A DNA stretch of 64,000 nt from JACMMS01 sp043758775 (GTDB lineage Bacteria > Pseudomonadota > Gammaproteobacteria > Burkholderiales > Methylophilaceae): NCBI GenBank assembly GCA_043758775.1, contig JAYVMU010000046.1, positions 1 through 64,000 on the forward strand, written 5' to 3'. The position numbers were made by a program, and so were the translations under genes. Under the pieces are notes generated by a model, which saw nothing but the letters and a program-made list of their open reading frames with translations, was not told where the DNA came from and searched no databases. The stretch's first letter is position 1, and each line of letters starts with the position of its first letter. Shown here piece after piece: positions 1 through 9,484 of this stretch.

Positions 1-67
1 CAAATACCAGCTGACTTCGCCAATCAGTATTACATTAATTACCCAATTGCAGCATAATCATCATGAC

Positions 68-195
68 TTGCCCTTCTATTAAATCAGACCTAGCTCAACT
101 ATATTGTCAATAACCACATTAGTAATTGTTTTAAGCAAGTAAATTACATCATAATTCTGATGAATTGCCAGTCTACTAAATCGGAACTAACTCAA
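68..195. repeat. Imperfect direct repeat pair, 97 bp apart
   Basis: Positions 68-98 and 165-195 align without gaps at 25 of 31 bases. Shared blocks include TTGCC, TAAATC and CTCAA. The copies are separated by about 66 bases of AT-rich DNA. Their origin is unknown; a decayed mobile-element end or tandem duplication would fit. Confidence 0.6.
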
Positions 196-284
196 ACTGG
201 CAACATTCCAAAAATGTAACGTATAAGTAAGCTTGCTGTTAGGTGCGGCACATGCAATTTACAACATCCCAATAACGCATTCAC

Positions 285-455
285 TTCCCTGTTCAAGGTA
301 ATTTAATTCCCTGATAGCCACCTATTAATTCCCTGTTATTTTATTGTAGTGAATTAACTAAATGCTTTGTAAGTGTTGCACTCACTGGGATCAAGTATTA
401 TTGACCGATTGATTTTTCAGTTTAAACTCTCATATTCGCTGTTAATTTCCCTGTT
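285..455 (+). repeat. Iteron-like TTCCCTG(T/A)T repeats
   Basis: TTCCCTGTT occurs at 285-293, 329-337 and 447-455, and TTCCCTGAT at 307-315. The first three copies start exactly 22 bp apart, two helical turns, so a protein bound to each would sit on the same DNA face. Copies two to four are preceded by TTAA(T). Such phased short repeats are typical of recombinase arm sites or other multimeric protein binding sites; that role is inference. Confidence 0.65.
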
Positions 456-514
456 AGCAGGGTATAACTTGAGACGATTTCGCTCAAGACTACATGCACC
501 GCCAAAATAAAGAT

Positions 515-552
515 AGCGAGGCTCTAAAGTTAAATTAGAGTCTCGCTTTTTT
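515..552 (+). terminator. Rho-independent terminator
   Basis: A 13-bp stem (515-527 with 535-547, one G.T wobble) has a 7-base loop and is followed by a run of T at 547-552. It would terminate rightward transcription arriving from outside the window. No gene that it serves is visible here. Confidence 0.8.
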
Positions 553-809
553 ATATCTAAAATATTTGCTTCTAAAAACTCGCTCTTAATTTTAACCTCA
601 TTAAATCTCTGCTTGAATTGTCATTAGTTATGATTGTAAATTATTGTGACTCGCTAGGTTTTTGAATCCTGACAAAGGTATGAAACCCTTTGTTTGTGGT
701 ATATTAGCTAGCTGATTTTATTGTCTAAATAATGTTTATTCAGGCACAAATTTTATAACTTTTTAGTACTAATATATTTTAGTACAGTAGCATTCAGAAA
801 GTCATTAAT

Positions 810-2711
810 ATGTTAGATGCAATACGTAACCAGACTCAAGGTTGGTTAGCAAAATTAATTTTGGCCTTAATCACTATTCCATTCGCATTATTTGGTATTG
901 ATTCGTACTTGGATCAGTCAGGTGCAGATGTGCCTATTGCCAAAGTGAACGGTGACAAAATTTCAATGCAGGAATACGGCAGGGCAATTGAAAATGTGCG
1001 TAACCGTTTGCAACAAGAAGGGCACAAAGATGCTGCTACGTTGCTTCAAAGTCCAGAGCTTAAAGAGTCTGTTCTGGATGGCCTAATTACCAAACGTTTA
1101 GTCAATGCTGAGATTCAGAAAGCTAATTTTAAAGTGAGTGATGAAACAATCAGCCAATATGTGATTGGTATGCCAGAGTTTCAGGACAATGGTAAGTTTT
1201 CTCAAGATTTATATGATAAAACACTGGCACAAAACCATTTAACACCATCAAAGTTCGAGGCTAGTATTCGTAATGACTTGCTCATGCAACAGGTGCGTGA
1301 TGGCTTACGTAATTTAGTGTTTTCACCTAAATCCAGTTTAGAGCAAACTTTAAAATTTGCTAATCAGCAGCGTGATGTAAGCATAGCAGAGATTAAAAGT
1401 GCAGACTTTGTAGCCCAGTCGGTGGTTACGCCTGAACAAGTAAAGGCCTATTACGAGCTACATAAAGATAAATTCAAAGTACCAGAGCAAGTGAAAATAC
1501 AATTTGCACTGTTATCTGCTGCAGGCCTAGTGCATGATATGAAAGTTGATGATGCAGAAATCAAAGCTTACTATAATGCTAATGCAGCTAAGTTTTCTGG
1601 TGATGAACAGCGTCATGCAAGTCATATCTTAATTAGCTTTGTTGCTAACCCTACTGCACAAGATAAACAAAAGGCAAAGGCTAAAGCGGAAGAAATTCTG
1701 GCCGAAGTAAAGAAAAACCCTAAAGATTTTGAAGCGCTTGCGATTAAAAATTCACAAGACCCAGGTTCTGCCGCTAAAGGTGGTGATTTGGGCAGTTTTG
1801 GTCGCGGCACGATGGTTAAAGCTTTTGATGATGTAGTATTTTCCATGAAGCCTGATCAGATCAGTGATCTAGTCGAGTCTGAATACGGCTACCACATTAT
1901 TAAGTTAATTGGCATTTCTGGCCAGAGCCAATCTTATGAAAGTTTGAAGCTACAAATTAAAGGAGATTTGTTATTCCAGAAAGCACAAGCCAAATATGCC
2001 GAGTTGGCTGAGGACTTTAGTAATAAAGCCTATGAGAATTCTGGCAGCTTAGATTCAGTCGCTAAAGCATTTAATTTACAGTTAGAAACTAGTCCATGGA
2101 TGAGTCGAGATGATTTGACTAAATTTTTTAAAAATGATCATTTGGCCGCTTTGGTATTTTCTAATGAAGTGTTAAAAGAAAAGCATAATACGGAAGCAGT
2201 GGAGGTCTCATCCAATAATTTAGTATCTGCACGAGTTGTTGATTATAAGCCATCAGCACCACGTAGTTTTGATGATGTTAAAGCAGGCATTGAGACTGTG
2301 CTTAAAGTGGAAGCAGCAGCCAACGTTGCTAAAGAAAAAGGTGAGGCTATGTTAGCAAGTCTAAATCAAGGCAAAGCTGCTGCAGATTTAGATTGGATAA
2401 CTCCTGTCACTATAGACAGAAAAAATGCGCAGGGCTTAAGTGATGGCGTGATGCAGCATGTGTTTAAGATTAGCCCAGCTAAATTGCCAGCTTATATTGG
2501 TTTTGAAGAGCCGAATAAAGGTTATACCTTAGTGAAATTAATTGGTGTGCATAATGCAGCTACCGCCAATGAAGAGTCTGCAAAGCAGGCTACTCAAACC
2601 CTTAAATCTGCAATTGAAGCTGAATATATGGCGGCTTACACTAACTCATTAAAAGCGAAAAGCAATGTTGTAGTGAACCGTAAGTTGATGGAATCTAACA
2701 GTCAGAACTAA
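810..2711 (+). CDS. ppiD: Periplasmic chaperone PpiD (SurA/parvulin family)
   Basis: PpiD is an inner-membrane-anchored periplasmic folding factor that meets outer-membrane and secreted proteins as they leave the Sec translocon. The 633-aa product has a single N-terminal membrane segment (about residues 15-34), a SurA_N-like helical region, a parvulin-type rotamase domain (about 264-370, from the QRHASHIL motif to YGYHIIKL) and a C-terminal helical arm. Length matches the family (about 620-650). An AGAAAG element lies 10 bases before the ATG. It is a single gene facing tldD, with which it shares a bidirectional terminator. Rotamase activity of PpiD parvulin domains is often weak or absent, so chaperone is the safer role. 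Confidence 0.95.
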   Translation: MLDAIRNQTQGWLAKLILALITIPFALFGIDSYLDQSGADVPIAKVNGDKISMQEYGRAIENVRNRLQQEGHKDAATLLQSPELKESVLDGLITKRLVNAEIQKANFKVSDETISQYVIGMPEFQDNGKFSQDLYDKTLAQNHLTPSKFEASIRNDLLMQQVRDGLRNLVFSPKSSLEQTLKFANQQRDVSIAEIKSADFVAQSVVTPEQVKAYYELHKDKFKVPEQVKIQFALLSAAGLVHDMKVDDAEIKAYYNANAAKFSGDEQRHASHILISFVANPTAQDKQKAKAKAEEILAEVKKNPKDFEALAIKNSQDPGSAAKGGDLGSFGRGTMVKAFDDVVFSMKPDQISDLVESEYGYHIIKLIGISGQSQSYESLKLQIKGDLLFQKAQAKYAELAEDFSNKAYENSGSLDSVAKAFNLQLETSPWMSRDDLTKFFKNDHLAALVFSNEVLKEKHNTEAVEVSSNNLVSARVVDYKPSAPRSFDDVKAGIETVLKVEAAANVAKEKGEAMLASLNQGKAAADLDWITPVTIDRKNAQGLSDGVMQHVFKISPAKLPAYIGFEEPNKGYTLVKLIGVHNAATANEESAKQATQTLKSAIEAEYMAAYTNSLKAKSNVVVNRKLMESNSQN

Positions 2712-2736
2712 TTACTGTTAGTTTTAAGTTCCAAAT

Positions 2737-2764
2737 AAAAAAGAGAGCAATTGCTCTCTTTTTT
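2737..2764. terminator. Bidirectional terminator between ppiD and tldD
   Basis: A perfect palindrome GAGAGCAATTGCTCTC is flanked by A on the left and T on the right. It therefore forms a hairpin plus U-run on both strands and serves the convergent genes ppiD and tldD. Confidence 0.9.
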
Positions 2765-2794
2765 ATTTGCGTTCAATTATTAGGATGCTTGTAT

Positions 2795-4270
2795 TTAGGC
2801 TGTCCCACCTACTGTTAAGCCATCGATTCGCAGCGTCGGTTGCCCCACGCCTACAGGCACGCTCTGACCTTCTTTACCGCAGGTGCCGACGCCTGAGTCT
2901 AATGCCATATCGTTGCCTATCATAGATACGCGTGTCAGCACGTCTGGGCCGTTACCAATCAGTGTGGCACCTTTTACTGGATAGGTGAGTTTGCCATCTT
3001 CTATCATCCAGGCCTCGGCAGCGGAAAAGACAAATTTACCGCTGGTGATGTCCACTTGGCCACCGCCAAAATTGGCTGCGTACAAGCCTTTTTTAACCGA
3101 CTTTATGATTTCTTCTGGAGCCATGTCGCCGTTTAACATATAGGTGTTAGTCATGCGTGGCATAGGGATGTGCGCATAAGACTCACGACGTGCATTGCCG
3201 GTAAGCGGCATACCCATTAACCGGCTGTTCAGGCTATCTTGAATATAGCCACGCAAAATTCCATCCTCAATCAGTACGGTGCGCTGTGTTGGATTGCCTT
3301 CATCATCTACATTGAGTGAGCCGCGACGATCTGTAATAGTGCCATCATCAACTACTGTTACGCCTTTGTTAGCGACTTGCTTGCCTATCATGTTGTTAAA
3401 GGCCGAACTGCCTTTACGGTTGAAATCACCTTCTAAACCGTGGCCAATCGCTTCGTGTAATAAAATACCCGGCCAGCCGTTGCCTAATACTACGGTCATG
3501 CTACCAGCGGGCGCAGGGCGTGCATCTAAGTTAGTTAAAGCCTGATGCACTGCTTTTTGTGCATAATCTTGTAATACATTATCTGTAAAGTAGCTGTAAT
3601 CAAAACGTCCACCCCCGCCCGCAGAACCTTGTTCGCGACGACCGGCTTGCTCTGCAATCACTTGAACTGAACAACGTACTAGTGGACGCACATCAGCCGC
3701 CATGACGCCGTCATGACGCGCTACCATCACCACTTCGTATTCGCCGGCGATAGATGCCGTAACTTGTGTTACACGCGGGTCTAATTTACGCGCATAGTTT
3801 TCTAGGCGTTCTAATAACTGTACTTTGGCATCAGCGCTTAAAGAAGCAATTGGATCTTGCGGTAAATAAAGTTGCGGTGCGCTTATACGTTCGATCACTG
3901 GCGCGGTTTGTTCACTACCAATGGCTGCGATAGCTCTAGCTGCATTAGCGGCTTGTTGTAAAGCGGGTAGATTAATATCGTCAGAATAGGCAAAGGCAGT
4001 TTTCTCGCCAGACACTGCACGTACACCGAAGCCCTGATCGATACCAAAATTACCTGACTTTACTTGACCTTCTTCCAAGCCCCAGCTTTCAGAGCGGCTA
4101 TACTGAAAATATAAGTCGGCGTAATCCACTTTGCGCGACATGATACTGCCCAGCACACTTTGCAATGCTGCTATATTCAACCCCGATGGTTTTAACAGCA
4201 CATCAGCTGCCGTGCTAAAGTGTGAGTTAGCATCGAGGCTAGAACTTGTAGGTATGGTGTCTGGTTTCAT
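2795..4270 (-). CDS. tldD: Metalloprotease TldD
   Basis: TldD works with TldE/PmbA as a cytoplasmic zinc metalloprotease that processes unfolded peptides, modified peptides such as microcins, and the CcdA antitoxin. The 491-aa protein carries the diagnostic HExxxH motif (HEAIGH, about residue 273), the preceding glycine-rich NGWPGILL stretch, and the glycine-rich C-terminal half typical of the family (usually about 480 aa). It is the last gene of a leftward operon after yhdP and a nitrilase-family gene, an arrangement widespread in beta- and gammaproteobacteria. The partner tldE is not in this window. Confidence 0.95.
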   Translation of the reverse strand: MKPDTIPTSSSLDANSHFSTAADVLLKPSGLNIAALQSVLGSIMSRKVDYADLYFQYSRSESWGLEEGQVKSGNFGIDQGFGVRAVSGEKTAFAYSDDINLPALQQAANAARAIAAIGSEQTAPVIERISAPQLYLPQDPIASLSADAKVQLLERLENYARKLDPRVTQVTASIAGEYEVVMVARHDGVMAADVRPLVRCSVQVIAEQAGRREQGSAGGGGRFDYSYFTDNVLQDYAQKAVHQALTNLDARPAPAGSMTVVLGNGWPGILLHEAIGHGLEGDFNRKGSSAFNNMIGKQVANKGVTVVDDGTITDRRGSLNVDDEGNPTQRTVLIEDGILRGYIQDSLNSRLMGMPLTGNARRESYAHIPMPRMTNTYMLNGDMAPEEIIKSVKKGLYAANFGGGQVDITSGKFVFSAAEAWMIEDGKLTYPVKGATLIGNGPDVLTRVSMIGNDMALDSGVGTCGKEGQSVPVGVGQPTLRIDGLTVGGTA

Positions 4271-4380
4271 TTTTTAAATTTAGTTTCGCGCTATAAAACT
4301 CTCAGAGTTTAATTTAACATACTGCGATGTTCATGACATGCGCATTTTACTGAATCGTGGCTACTTAAATTCAGTGAGTA

Positions 4381-5283
4381 TTATTTCTCTAGACTATTTT
4401 CTTGATTTTCGTTTTTAACTTTACAAGCACCATAAATTACTCGATGACTTAGTGCGGGTAAACTTTTACGTAAACTGGCCTGATATTGTTTATTAATTGA
4501 GGCAACTACAACGCCAGAGCCGCGTGGTAAACGATCTAGAATCACGCCCCAAGGATCGACAATCATGCTATTGCCATGTGTTTCACGGCCAGATGTATGA
4601 TAGCCACCTTGTGCTGGTGCTATCATATAACACAGGTTTTCAATTGCTCGTGTACGTATCAAACTTTCCCAGTGCGCCTTGCCCGTAGTTTCTGTGAACG
4701 CTGATGGCACTACCAAAATATCAACGTCGCTCATCGCGCGATATAGTTCTGGAAAGCGCAAATCGTAGCAAAGTGATAAACCAATTTTGCCGAAAGGTGT
4801 CTCGACCACAACGACTGTATCACCTGGTTCTATAGTGTTTGCCTCAACATATCGCTCGTTAACCAAATCCAAATCAAATAAATGAATTTTGTCATAGCGC
4901 GCAACTTGCACGCCTTTATCATTAAAGACTAGGCAGCTATTGTATACTTTATTGACGTGTTTGCTTTCTAGCGGAATTGACCCACCAATCAACCAAATCT
5001 TATGTTTTTTAGCCATTTTAGATAAAAAACTTTGTATTTTTCCTGTGCCTTCTTGCTCCCGTATACGCACTTTATCCGTATCTTTTAATCCTATAATAGC
5101 AAAGTACTCTGGCAGTACCACTAATTTTGCTCCTTGGTTAACAGCGACTTCAATGAGTCTTTCAGCTTCATTTAAGTTAGCTGCAACAATAGGTCCAGAT
5201 GCCATTTGAATTGCAGCAACTTTAACAAAATTAGTATCAGTTGATTTCACTTTAGTCGTCTTAATGCGAGATGTGATAGCCAT
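4381..5283 (-). CDS. Nitrilase-superfamily amidohydrolase (Nit-type)
   Basis: This 300-aa carbon-nitrogen hydrolase resembles the Nit1/YbeM branch, whose members hydrolyse omega-amides such as deaminated glutathione as metabolite repair. The catalytic triad is visible: Glu59 (LPEY), Lys132 (YDKIHLFD) and Cys172 (LCYDLRFPELYR). The RFPELYR tail and the YDKIHLFD motif favour the Nit branch over plant-type nitrilases. The N-terminal 20 residues before KVAAIQM are extra and poorly conserved in style, so a later start is possible, but no better ribosome site is seen. It lies between yhdP and tldD and is probably cotranscribed. The substrate is inferred from family only. Confidence 0.88.
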   Translation of the reverse strand: MAITSRIKTTKVKSTDTNFVKVAAIQMASGPIVAANLNEAERLIEVAVNQGAKLVVLPEYFAIIGLKDTDKVRIREQEGTGKIQSFLSKMAKKHKIWLIGGSIPLESKHVNKVYNSCLVFNDKGVQVARYDKIHLFDLDLVNERYVEANTIEPGDTVVVVETPFGKIGLSLCYDLRFPELYRAMSDVDILVVPSAFTETTGKAHWESLIRTRAIENLCYMIAPAQGGYHTSGRETHGNSMIVDPWGVILDRLPRGSGVVVASINKQYQASLRKSLPALSHRVIYGACKVKNENQENSLEK

Positions 5284-5352
5284 GATTATTATCTTTTCTT
5301 ATTGAAAGCGATGATTAATTGTATTAAAAATTAGTAAGTAAATTGATTATAG

Positions 5353-8300
5353 TTAATTAAGTGGGTTGGTGGCTGATTCTTTTGTCGGTGAATCAGTGCT
5401 ATCTTTTCCCGCATTGACTTCTTGCGGGTTATCCCAAGTACCCACTATCTGATACTCGGTTGAGCTGATTTTATTAAATGGGTCCTTGAGTATTTTTTGT
5501 GCAATAAAAGCCGCCACGCCAACCACAGGTCCTCCTGCAAAAGCCGCTAGAGAGAGGCTGTCGCTCACATGCGGTACAACTTTGATATTGAGATTTTGAG
5601 TCTCTTTTTGTAAATTAGTTTCGCCTTTAATAGTGACCTCAGCAGCTGGGCCTGTCATGAAAAAATCATCACTACGCATGATGCCATTTACAATTTTTGC
5701 AGTTGCACTAATTTGGTCATAAGCGAACCCGCTACTGAATAGATCTCTGAAATCCAAACTTAATCTGCGCGGCAAACTTTGCAAGCTTAACAAACCTAGT
5801 AATCGGCCAACGCCTGGTTGGACTTTAACTATCTGACCTTTAGTCGCCTTAAGTTTAAAGCTGCCATTGAGGCCTGTTGTTTCAAATTCTTGCGGGCTAC
5901 CTGCCCATGATAGCTGCCCAGTCAGATTAGCTGTACCACCTTTTACTGCATCAAGCTGGCCAAAGCGTCTAAGCGTTTTGCTTACATGGGTAATATCCCA
6001 ATTGAAATTAAACTTAGTATTAGGGTTGCGCATCCAGTTATGCCATTCCCCGTCAGCATTGAGCACGCTATCTTCGTTACTGATTTTAAGTTTTTGTATA
6101 TTCCAATCATCTTTATTTTCGAAAGCCACGAGTTCTAAGCTACCTAGCTTTTTTTGACCAATTTCAAAATTATCAGCCATGATATCTAGTGCTGGATATT
6201 GCTGTGCCAGTTTTCTAAAATCTTTTTTAGCTGGGTTAAATGTTTGAGTTCCAACGGGGCTTATTTTTTCGCTGGGCGCTGGAGACGGTATAATTAAATC
6301 TTTAAGTCTCGCCACGACTTTGCCATTGCCTACATTGGTCCATTGTATATTGCCCGTAATTTCTTTACTTTGCACCGCGCTTTTCCAGCCATCTGGAGTT
6401 GGTTTCATACTGACTGTAATGGCATTTAATCTACGGTTAAAAATGTCTAATGCTTTGATATTGAACTCAGCATTATTGATACTAATAGCTGGCGTATTAT
6501 TGTTTTTACCGTTTGTACTATTGAAAATTTCACGCCATTCGTCAGCATCAAGATAATCAAGCGACCCTCGTATTGATAAGCCTTTCTGAGTAGGTAGTTG
6601 TGCAATGGTATTGATCCCTATTTCACCACTATCTACAGTAGTTAATCCATTATGTTTGCTCAGTAGCATTTTTGCATTTAGCAGATTCGCATACCCAATG
6701 TTTAGGCTATCACTCGTAGCACTTAGCTGTTTTTTATCTACTCGCAGCACGGATTGGTCTGCCGCAGCTTTGTTAAATGGTGCCGGCAGGTTAATTGCCA
6801 TGCCCACTAAATTCGAGCGTAATGCTACGTCTACGAATGGTTTGTTAATAGTGATTTCTCCCGCCCAATCGGCGGTGCCGTTAATTCGGTCAGTTAATCC
6901 AGCGCCGAATGCTTGTTTAAGTGCAACATCAGTGACTTGTCCACGTGCATTGACGCGAATGATTTTATCTTTACCAGTATTTAGGCTGAATTGTGCCGGG
7001 CCGCCATAGGCCCAGGTATTGACAGTAGTTGCCGCTAAGCTACTTTCAGTAAAATTTAACTTGCCATTGATACGACTTAGCTCTGGCAAACCAATGGTTG
7101 AATCTGCAGCGATGGTGCCATTTACAATTTGGTAAATACCATTATATTTTGCCGCCGTCACTTCTTCCATTGGAATTTTAAGTTCAAGGTGCAGCTTGCC
7201 GTTGCCGGTTGTTTTTAGATTATCGGTAAAACCTTGTGTTACATCTTTAACTGGGCTTTTATTGACAAATTTTATGCCATCAGCCACCGGACCTTGTACT
7301 TCACTCACAATATTGAGCATAGGATAATCAGCATCTAATACGGGTATTTGTACATTGCTCGTAATAATCTGATTACCAAATATATGACCTTTGTTGGCGT
7401 TCAACTCCATGCGTGTGCCTTCAAACAGCAGGTCTAGTCCTAGACCTTCAATCTCTGGCCAACCCGTACCATATTCTAAGAATGCATCGCTAATTTTCGC
7501 CGTGACTCTAAATAGACCTAAAGATTTGTCCAAATGATGATTTTTATCCACATAAGGGAAATCTGCCAGATTGCCCTTAACCGTTAAGTCAATATCTTCT
7601 GCGTGGCCGGATAGAATAGAGCTATCTAACCAATGCAAGGTGTTGGCACCAAGCATAATGGGATAGTAATAATAGGCGTACTTTGCATTACCTTTACCAA
7701 ATTTAGCATGTAAATCTAAATGACCACCTTTAATACCATTCAAGACATAGTTAGCATTAATACTACCTGCTAGATGCGCGTTAGAAATTAGTAAATTCTC
7801 GGTATTAAATACAATTTTATCTGGATTAATTTTCCAGCTAACCTGGCCGTTGAGTTTATCTACCGGTATTGGCCAGCGTAATATTTGCTTAAAATCCATT
7901 AATGAATTTTGGGTGTTGAGCTTGATTAGGCCACCATTTTGGTTGGCTACCACAGTGCCAGTTAAGTTTGTAAAACCAGGAGACTTTCCAAAAGACTGTA
8001 TGCTCAATCCATTAAATGCACTTGAAATACTGTATGCCGTAGATTTTTCTTGATTGCCTACCCAGTGTAGTTTTAAACCTTGCAGAGTACCTAACGGAGC
8101 AATGCTATTTAATTGATTGAGTAATAGCTTTGGTAGCGGAAAATATGGTGCAATTTTATTTAAAGCCTCAAGCTGGATTGCATCCAAATCGAGGTCTGCA
8201 ACAAATTCAGGCTTACCTTTTACGTTCTTAGTGAGTAGGCGTACATAACCGTGTTGAATATTTAAACCGCTATCTGTGATGAGTTTAAGATTTTCGCCTT

Positions 8301-9249
8301 TAAACTCTTGCTGGTTACTATTAAATTCTTGGCTTAATTGTCCTGATAGCTGTTTGAAAGTAAGCGCTTCAGTAGAGGCATTAAGTTTTGCTGTTACATT
8401 GATTAATGCAACATTGCTCATTAACCTTTCTATTCTGGCATTAGCAAAATCCAATGATAAATTGGCAGAGCCAAAGCCTGATTGTAAATCAACAGGGTAA
8501 TCTAGCCATTGCTTCCATACAGATAAGTCTGTTTTTTGTAGTGTGGTGACGATATGTCCATGCCACTGTGCAGCTTTACTAACATCACGACCATGAAAAT
8601 GTCCACTAATGGTGATTGGTTCTGTGCTACCTATAGAAGGGCTTGCTGATAGTTCAAATTCATGCTGGCCTATTAAAGCTTGTAACGTTGGGCTTTTAAG
8701 ATGTAAATTAAGCTGATTTAGAGACAGTGGTGGCGCATGCCTGAAGTCATCTTGCCAGATAACTTTTGCATCTAGCACATCGGCATTTCTTTGCTTTAAC
8801 AGCCAATTAGCAAACTCAGGATTGGATTTTCCACTCATATCCATACCTGCTACAAACACTTTACCATCGGCTTCTCGCCGAATCGTCAACTCTGGGCTAT
8901 GTACAGTTAACATGGTCAGCCGGGCTTCAAGCAAGGGGATGCTAAGCCAAGATAGATTGGCTTCAATATGTTTGAAATTAAGCGCAGAACGATTTTGTGC
9001 GTCAAAAATATTAATATTGGCCAGATCTAGATGTGGATTAACACCGTCCCAGCCTGCTTCAATTTTGCCTATGGTGATTTTTTGACCGGCAGTTTTGCTC
9101 GCGTAATCGGCGATTTTGTCTTTATAGCTATTAATATCAGGTAATACAAAGAAACGTAGAAATAGAGCCGTTACAACTACCACAGCAAGACTAAGCAAAA
9201 CTAAATAAATTGCGATACGTGAAATCTTGAGTGAGAGGCTTTTAATCAT
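5353..9249 (-). CDS. yhdP: YhdP family AsmA-like lipid-transport protein
   Basis: YhdP is a very long inner-membrane-anchored periplasmic protein that, with TamB and YdbH, moves phospholipids to the outer membrane. The product (about 1298 aa; E. coli YhdP is 1266) has one N-terminal membrane segment at about residues 10-35 and then a long beta-rich periplasmic body with the AsmA-like C-terminal region. I chose the ATG at 9249; an in-frame TTG at 9261 would add four residues. It heads the leftward yhdP-nitrilase-tldD operon and is divergent from yheS across 235 bases. It is assigned from size, topology and gene context rather than from a short motif. Confidence 0.92.
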   Translation of the reverse strand: MIKSLSLKISRIAIYLVLLSLAVVVVTALFLRFFVLPDINSYKDKIADYASKTAGQKITIGKIEAGWDGVNPHLDLANINIFDAQNRSALNFKHIEANLSWLSIPLLEARLTMLTVHSPELTIRREADGKVFVAGMDMSGKSNPEFANWLLKQRNADVLDAKVIWQDDFRHAPPLSLNQLNLHLKSPTLQALIGQHEFELSASPSIGSTEPITISGHFHGRDVSKAAQWHGHIVTTLQKTDLSVWKQWLDYPVDLQSGFGSANLSLDFANARIERLMSNVALINVTAKLNASTEALTFKQLSGQLSQEFNSNQQEFKGENLKLITDSGLNIQHGYVRLLTKNVKGKPEFVADLDLDAIQLEALNKIAPYFPLPKLLLNQLNSIAPLGTLQGLKLHWVGNQEKSTAYSISSAFNGLSIQSFGKSPGFTNLTGTVVANQNGGLIKLNTQNSLMDFKQILRWPIPVDKLNGQVSWKINPDKIVFNTENLLISNAHLAGSINANYVLNGIKGGHLDLHAKFGKGNAKYAYYYYPIMLGANTLHWLDSSILSGHAEDIDLTVKGNLADFPYVDKNHHLDKSLGLFRVTAKISDAFLEYGTGWPEIEGLGLDLLFEGTRMELNANKGHIFGNQIITSNVQIPVLDADYPMLNIVSEVQGPVADGIKFVNKSPVKDVTQGFTDNLKTTGNGKLHLELKIPMEEVTAAKYNGIYQIVNGTIAADSTIGLPELSRINGKLNFTESSLAATTVNTWAYGGPAQFSLNTGKDKIIRVNARGQVTDVALKQAFGAGLTDRINGTADWAGEITINKPFVDVALRSNLVGMAINLPAPFNKAAADQSVLRVDKKQLSATSDSLNIGYANLLNAKMLLSKHNGLTTVDSGEIGINTIAQLPTQKGLSIRGSLDYLDADEWREIFNSTNGKNNNTPAISINNAEFNIKALDIFNRRLNAITVSMKPTPDGWKSAVQSKEITGNIQWTNVGNGKVVARLKDLIIPSPAPSEKISPVGTQTFNPAKKDFRKLAQQYPALDIMADNFEIGQKKLGSLELVAFENKDDWNIQKLKISNEDSVLNADGEWHNWMRNPNTKFNFNWDITHVSKTLRRFGQLDAVKGGTANLTGQLSWAGSPQEFETTGLNGSFKLKATKGQIVKVQPGVGRLLGLLSLQSLPRRLSLDFRDLFSSGFAYDQISATAKIVNGIMRSDDFFMTGPAAEVTIKGETNLQKETQNLNIKVVPHVSDSLSLAAFAGGPVVGVAAFIAQKILKDPFNKISSTEYQIVGTWDNPQEVNAGKDSTDSPTKESATNPLN

Positions 9250-9261
9250 TAGTGAATTCAA

Positions 9262-9484
9262 AGGGTTAAAGCAAGCTGATTGGTCATTATGGAGAGTGCT
9301 TTTTCTACAATTTTTACTTATGTAATATTTTACCGCAATAACAACACATGTTAATTTTTTATCTGGTAAAGAATAACGTAAAGAGTTGTAAATACCAGGT
9401 GATATATGCTTTAGAATAACGCTCTTTATAATTTTTAGCTGACAACATTTATCTTTAGTTAGTCATCAACTTTTAGGCATAAAC
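9262..9484. promoter_or_regulatory. Divergent yhdP/yheS promoter region with repeats
   Basis: The 223 bases between divergent yhdP and yheS contain an inverted repeat CTGGTA/TACCAG (9363-9368, 9393-9398) and a direct repeat AGAATAACG (9370-9378, 9413-9421). They probably hold both promoters, but no clear -35/-10 pair could be fixed. The repeats are candidates for regulator binding only. Confidence 0.35.

Larger units (their letters stand above)
1..809. other. Gene-free, repeat-rich left edge
   Basis: No convincing coding frame lies in these 809 bases. What they hold: an imperfect direct repeat (68-98 and 165-195), four copies of a TTCCCTG(T/A)T motif (285-455), a perfect 6-bp inverted repeat CTTGAG/CTCAAG at 468-488, a strong terminator hairpin (515-552), an inverted repeat CAAAGG/CCTTTG at 673-692, and a TTTTAGTAC direct repeat (761-769, 777-785) just ahead of ppiD. 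In many betaproteobacteria the region before ppiD follows hupB and tRNA genes, a common integration target. I infer that this could be the scar or end of an integrated element, but no integrase gene is visible. Confidence 0.6.

Noticed and set aside
468..510. tRNA- or tmRNA-like 3' end after the TTCCCTG repeats
   Set aside because: There is a CTTGAG/CTCAAG hairpin and a following CACCGCCA, but no T-loop consensus, acceptor partner or anticodon arm could be built.
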